Assembly (NCBI RefSeq): GCF_007829875.1
Contig: NZ_VIWV01000001.1
Coordinates: 1,550,001-1,614,000 of the forward strand
Length of the DNA stretch: 64,000 nt
Reading direction: 5' to 3'
DNA from: Streptomyces capillispiralis
Lineage (GTDB): Bacteria; Actinomycetota; Actinomycetes; Streptomycetales; Streptomycetaceae
Below the pieces are notes generated by a model that did no database searches, was not told where the DNA came from, and saw only the letters and a list, made by a program, of their open reading frames with translations. Positions 61,404-64,000 of the stretch are shown in pieces (within the stretch, counting starts at the first letter, position 1; the number at the start of each line of letters is the position of its first letter). Made by a program: the position numbers and the translations under genes.

Positions 61404-62357
61404 CTACGGCGTCTCGTCGCCGCCCCTGAGGTCCGTCACCCGCTCCAGCAGGATCGGCTCCCAGGCGCGCCGCAGCCGGGTGCGCAGCGCGGGCGGGGCG
61501 CCGACGGGGCGGCCGGCCAGCGCCTCGGCCAGCTGGAGGACGGCGTCGCAGCGCGCCAGCCACAGCCCGCGCAGGCAGGGCCGGGCGCCGTACCCGGCGA
61601 GGGTGGCCGCGCGGACGGCGGCCGGGGCGCCGACGGCGCGTGCCAGGCCCGCGATGTCCTCGGCCGGGTCGCCGACCACCGCCGCGTCCCAGCCCAGCAC
61701 GCCGCGCACCCGGCCGTCCGCGCTCACCACCAGGTGCCCCTCGGTGAGGGCGTGGTGGACGAGGACCGCCGTGCCGGGCTGGGCGGCGAGCTGGACCGCG
61801 GCGGGCGGGGTGAGCCGGTCCAGGCGGGCGGGGTCGAACTCGTCGGCCCCGGCGAGCCGTTCGGCGGCCTCCGCGGCGCCCCGGCGCAGCGCCTCCAGGG
61901 AGCGGGGTGACACGCGGGGCACGCCGAGCGCCTCCGCCTGCCGCACCGGCACCTCGCGCAGCCCGGTGAGCAGTCCGGCCAGGTCGGCCTCGCCGACGGC
62001 GGACACGGCGTGCTGCTCCCCCGTCCCGCCGGTCACCCGGGTGTCCAGGGTGCAGAGCAGACCGGGCGCCCACTCGCCGTGCGCCACGCTCGACGGCAGC
62101 GCGACCGGCACGTGCGGGCGGGCCAGGTCGCGTAGCCGCAGTTCCCGGCGGCGCCGGGCGCTCGCCTCATGGTCGGGGGCGAGGCGCAGCACATGGCGGG
62201 TGCCGACCCACCAGGTGGCGGGCGCGGCGCCCTCGGCGACGGGCCGGACGTCGGGCCCGGCGGAGGCGGCCGCGCCGTCGCCCGCCCCGCTCCCGGTCAG
62301 CAGGGAACGGGCCAGTCGGCGGACGGTGTCCGCGGTGGGGGTCGGTGCCTGGGTCAT
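61404..62357 (-). CDS. APH-fold protein, probable pseudokinase
   Basis: 317 residues. The overall layout is that of the APH/choline kinase family: the N-lobe is TWWVGTRHVLRLAPDHEAS and the C-lobe helices PRSLEALRRGAAEAAERL. But the catalytic loop, normally HGDLxxGN, reads VHHALTEGHLVV, and the metal-binding Asp of LDWxxAxxGDP is Gly in VLGWDAAVVGDPAEDIAGL. Three key residues (Asp, Asn, Asp) are therefore lost while the fold motif GDPAED is kept. It is probably a binding or regulatory protein. It ends just before the convergent treZ stop. Confidence 0.78.
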   Translation of the reverse strand: MTQAPTPTADTVRRLARSLLTGSGAGDGAAASAGPDVRPVAEGAAPATWWVGTRHVLRLAPDHEASARRRRELRLRDLARPHVPVALPSSVAHGEWAPGLLCTLDTRVTGGTGEQHAVSAVGEADLAGLLTGLREVPVRQAEALGVPRVSPRSLEALRRGAAEAAERLAGADEFDPARLDRLTPPAAVQLAAQPGTAVLVHHALTEGHLVVSADGRVRGVLGWDAAVVGDPAEDIAGLARAVGAPAAVRAATLAGYGARPCLRGLWLARCDAVLQLAEALAGRPVGAPPALRTRLRRAWEPILLERVTDLRGGDETP

Positions 62358-62406
62358 GGTCGCGCCATTGCCGTTCGGGGAGGCGGGAGGGGACGGAGGG
62401 GGCCGT

Positions 62407-63534
62407 TCAGTCCACTATGAGCAGGTCCCGCGCGGTGTTGTTCAGCCGCCGCCCGCCGTCCTCGGTCACGGTGACGATGTCCTCGATGCGGACGCCGAAC
62501 CGGCCGGGCAGATAGACGCCGGGTTCGACGGAGAAGCACATGCCGGGGACGAGGGGCTGCTCCTCGCCCTCGATCATGTACGGCGGTTCGTGCGTGGTGA
62601 CGCCGATGCCGTGCCCGGTGCGGTGGATGAAGTACGCGCCGTACCCGGCGTCGGCGATGACCGCGCGGGCGGCGCGGTCGACCTCCTGGCAGGCGGCGCC
62701 GGGCCGCACCGCGCGGAACCCGGCCTCCTGGGCCTCGCGCACGAGGTCGTGCACCCGGCGTTCCTCGTCGGTGGGTTGGCCGACGTGGACGGTGCGGGAG
62801 GTGTCGGAGCCGTAGCCGTCCTTCAGGCCGCCGAAGTCGAGGACGACCATGTCGCCGCGTTCGATGACGCGGTCGCCCACCTCGTGGTGCGGGTTGGCCC
62901 CGTTGGGCCCGGAGGCGACGATGGTGAAGTCGACCTGGGAGTGTCCGGACCGCCGCAGCGAGGCGGCGAGATCGGCGGCGACGTCCGACTCGCGGCGGCC
63001 GGCGAAGGCGACCTCCCGGATCTCCTCGAACGCCGCGTCGGCGGCGGCACCGGCGGCGGCCAGCAGTTCCAGTTCCGCCGCGTCCTTGACGGCGCGCAGC
63101 ATGGGCAGGGCCTCGGTCAGGGAGGCGTAGGAGGTGCCGGGCAGCGTCCTCTGCAGGCCCAGCAGGTGCAGGGCCCAGGCGTTGTCGCTGACGCCGAACC
63201 GGCCGCCGGTGTCCAGCAGGGCGGCGGTGGCGGCGTAGGGGTCCTTGCCGTCGGTCCAGTGGCGCAGGGTCAGGGCCGGGGCGCCGGGGGCCCGTGCGGC
63301 GTCCGGGGCCTCCAGGGTGGGGACGACGAGCACGGGGTCCCGGCCGGCGGCCAGGACCAGCAGGGTGAGCCGCTCGGTGACCGCGGTGGGGGTGTAGCCG
63401 GTGAGCCACACCAGGTCGGGGCCGGGGGCCACGAGCAGACCGGCGAGCCCGGCCTCCGCGGCCTGTCGCGCCGCACGCTCCATGCGGGCTGCGTAGTCGT
63501 CGGCGGTGAAGGGCGCGGGCACGGTGCCGGTCAT
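62407..63534 (-). CDS. M24 Xaa-Pro aminopeptidase/dipeptidase
   Basis: 375 residues. The pita-bread catalytic domain contains the five metal ligands: VVLDFGGLKDGYGSDTSRT (two Asp), HRTGHGIGVTTHEPP (His), FSVEPGVYLPG (Glu) and GVRIEDIVTV (Glu). The N-terminal 130 residues are the creatinase-like domain (GLAGLLVAPGPDLVWLTGYTP). It releases N-terminal residues before proline, or splits Xaa-Pro dipeptides, in the cytoplasm. It precedes the pseudokinase gene in the same direction, 49 bp apart. Confidence 0.93.
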   Translation of the reverse strand: MTGTVPAPFTADDYAARMERAARQAAEAGLAGLLVAPGPDLVWLTGYTPTAVTERLTLLVLAAGRDPVLVVPTLEAPDAARAPGAPALTLRHWTDGKDPYAATAALLDTGGRFGVSDNAWALHLLGLQRTLPGTSYASLTEALPMLRAVKDAAELELLAAAGAAADAAFEEIREVAFAGRRESDVAADLAASLRRSGHSQVDFTIVASGPNGANPHHEVGDRVIERGDMVVLDFGGLKDGYGSDTSRTVHVGQPTDEERRVHDLVREAQEAGFRAVRPGAACQEVDRAARAVIADAGYGAYFIHRTGHGIGVTTHEPPYMIEGEEQPLVPGMCFSVEPGVYLPGRFGVRIEDIVTVTEDGGRRLNNTARDLLIVD

Positions 63535-63826
63535 CCGGGGGCCTCCCAGGGGCGGACAGCGGGGCTACGGGCAGCATCCTGCCCGGCGGGCGGGGGCGGC
63601 GCGAGCCGATTCGCGGTGTTCACCCCGCGTCCCGCCCGGCCCGGCGCCCGGCCGCCCCGCCGGTTCACGGGCCGCCCCGTACGGGTGGGGCCGGGGGTGG
63701 TCCGGACGCCGCGGCCGCCCGGGGCGGGCGGGCCGGTCGCGGACCGGGACGCTCCCGGTCGGGCTCGCCGTCCATGACCGTCCCCGTCCTCGACGACGGG
63801 GCGGCTCACCAGTCGCTTCCGCGTGG

Positions 63827-64000
63827 TCATGCGACGAGGCCGGGGACGGCCGTCAGCTGCTGGTAGCCGCCGCTGCGGCGGCGCACCGTCAGGGTCACCT
63901 CCTCTCCCGGGCGGGCGCGGGCGACGGCGCGTGCCAGGTCGGCCGCCGAGTCGACCCGGGCGGCGCCGACGGCGAGGACGACGTCGCCCCGCACGAGGCC
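63827..64000 (-). CDS. C-terminal PDZ part of a serine protease-like protein (partial)
   Basis: 57 residues from the right edge of the window to a TGA at 63829. The visible part, GLVRGDVVLAVGAARVDSAADLARAVARARPGEEVTLTVRRR (broken here into its PDZ strands: GLVRGDVVLAVG, DSAADLARAVA, GEEVTLTVRR), is the end of a PDZ domain as in DegP/HtrA or PDZ-containing S1C proteases. The rest of the gene lies outside, so a protease domain cannot be confirmed. Confidence 0.65.
   Translation of the reverse strand, partial: GLVRGDVVLAVGAARVDSAADLARAVARARPGEEVTLTVRRRSGGYQQLTAVPGLVA

Noticed and set aside
58864..62073. A 1069-codon reverse-strand frame across the FHA gene and treZ
   Set aside because: It is antisense to treZ and out of frame with the FHA protein, with no domain in its translation.
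63531..63830. A 99-codon Arg/Pro/Gly-rich frame whose ATG overlaps the stop of the PDZ gene
   Set aside because: The overlap is suggestive, but composition is random-like and codon choice includes several rare CGA, GGA and CAT codons; nothing supports a folded protein. The stretch otherwise holds no recognisable element.

Overview
The window is chromosomal DNA from a Streptomyces or a very close relative. Base composition is extremely GC-rich, with almost every third codon position G or C. GTG starts and ATGA/TGATG stop-start overlaps are common. Several gene sets are typical of the genus: an AbaA-like ATPase / WhiJ-like regulator / DUF397 triad, a subtilisin-inhibitor-like protein, a SAV2148-type HEPN protein, and an Erm methyltransferase next to a macrolide glycosyltransferase (lrm-mgt). 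No insertion sequence, prophage, CRISPR array, tRNA or rRNA gene was recognised, so this looks like ordinary core-to-accessory chromosome rather than an island.

Layout. 1-3.1 kb: a reverse-strand plant-polysaccharide operon (GH43 arabinofuranosidase, GH43+CBM13 galactanase, CE12 esterase, the last cut by the window edge) behind a cluster of repeated operator-like motifs. 3.2-7.2 kb: a class II glutamine amidotransferase, homocysteine methyltransferase, the AbaA/WhiJ/DUF397 developmental-regulator triad and a cupin repressor. 7.3-12.8 kb: an MFS exporter plus old yellow enzyme, DinB, an APH-like kinase, a hypothetical gene and a GNAT. 12.9-22.4 kb: a carboxylesterase opposite a LacI regulator, a membrane protein with a polar-amino-acid-type binding protein, ThuA, a NADAR-domain protein, VOC, two AraC regulators and an NmrA-type protein. 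22.4-28.9 kb: YihY/BrkB, an AidB-like acyl-CoA dehydrogenase, a GAF regulator, a secreted protein and a GNAT.

29.0-38.5 kb is a complete assimilatory sulfur operon: leader peptide, sulfite reductase, a small zinc-ribbon protein, CysH, CysC, CysD, CysN, an alkanesulfonate-type ABC transporter and a siroheme-type chelatase. It takes up sulfonate, activates and reduces sulfate to sulfide, and supplies the siroheme that sulfite reductase needs. 38.5-41.7 kb holds a DUF1697 protein and an MMPL exporter. 41.8-44.1 kb is the lrm-mgt macrolide-lincosamide resistance pair, read from a leader that carries a leader peptide, alternative stems and an intrinsic terminator. 44.1-47.2 kb is a CUT1 sugar ABC transporter, followed by an APH-like kinase, a DnaQ-like exonuclease and the HEPN protein.

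50.9-61.4 kb holds glycogen-to-trehalose conversion (glgX, treY, treZ). Two M14 carboxypeptidase-like genes, an SSI protease inhibitor and an FHA protein are inserted between treY and treZ. 61.4-64 kb ends with a probable pseudokinase of the APH fold, an M24 aminopeptidase and the C-terminus of a PDZ-containing protein.

The strongest leads are the lrm transcription attenuator, the HVDL-type leader peptide before the sulfur operon, the M14/SSI protease-inhibitor module with a predicted CTG start, the APH-fold pseudokinase, and the repeated operator ahead of the arabinogalactan operon. All functional calls come from reading motifs by eye; no database search was possible.
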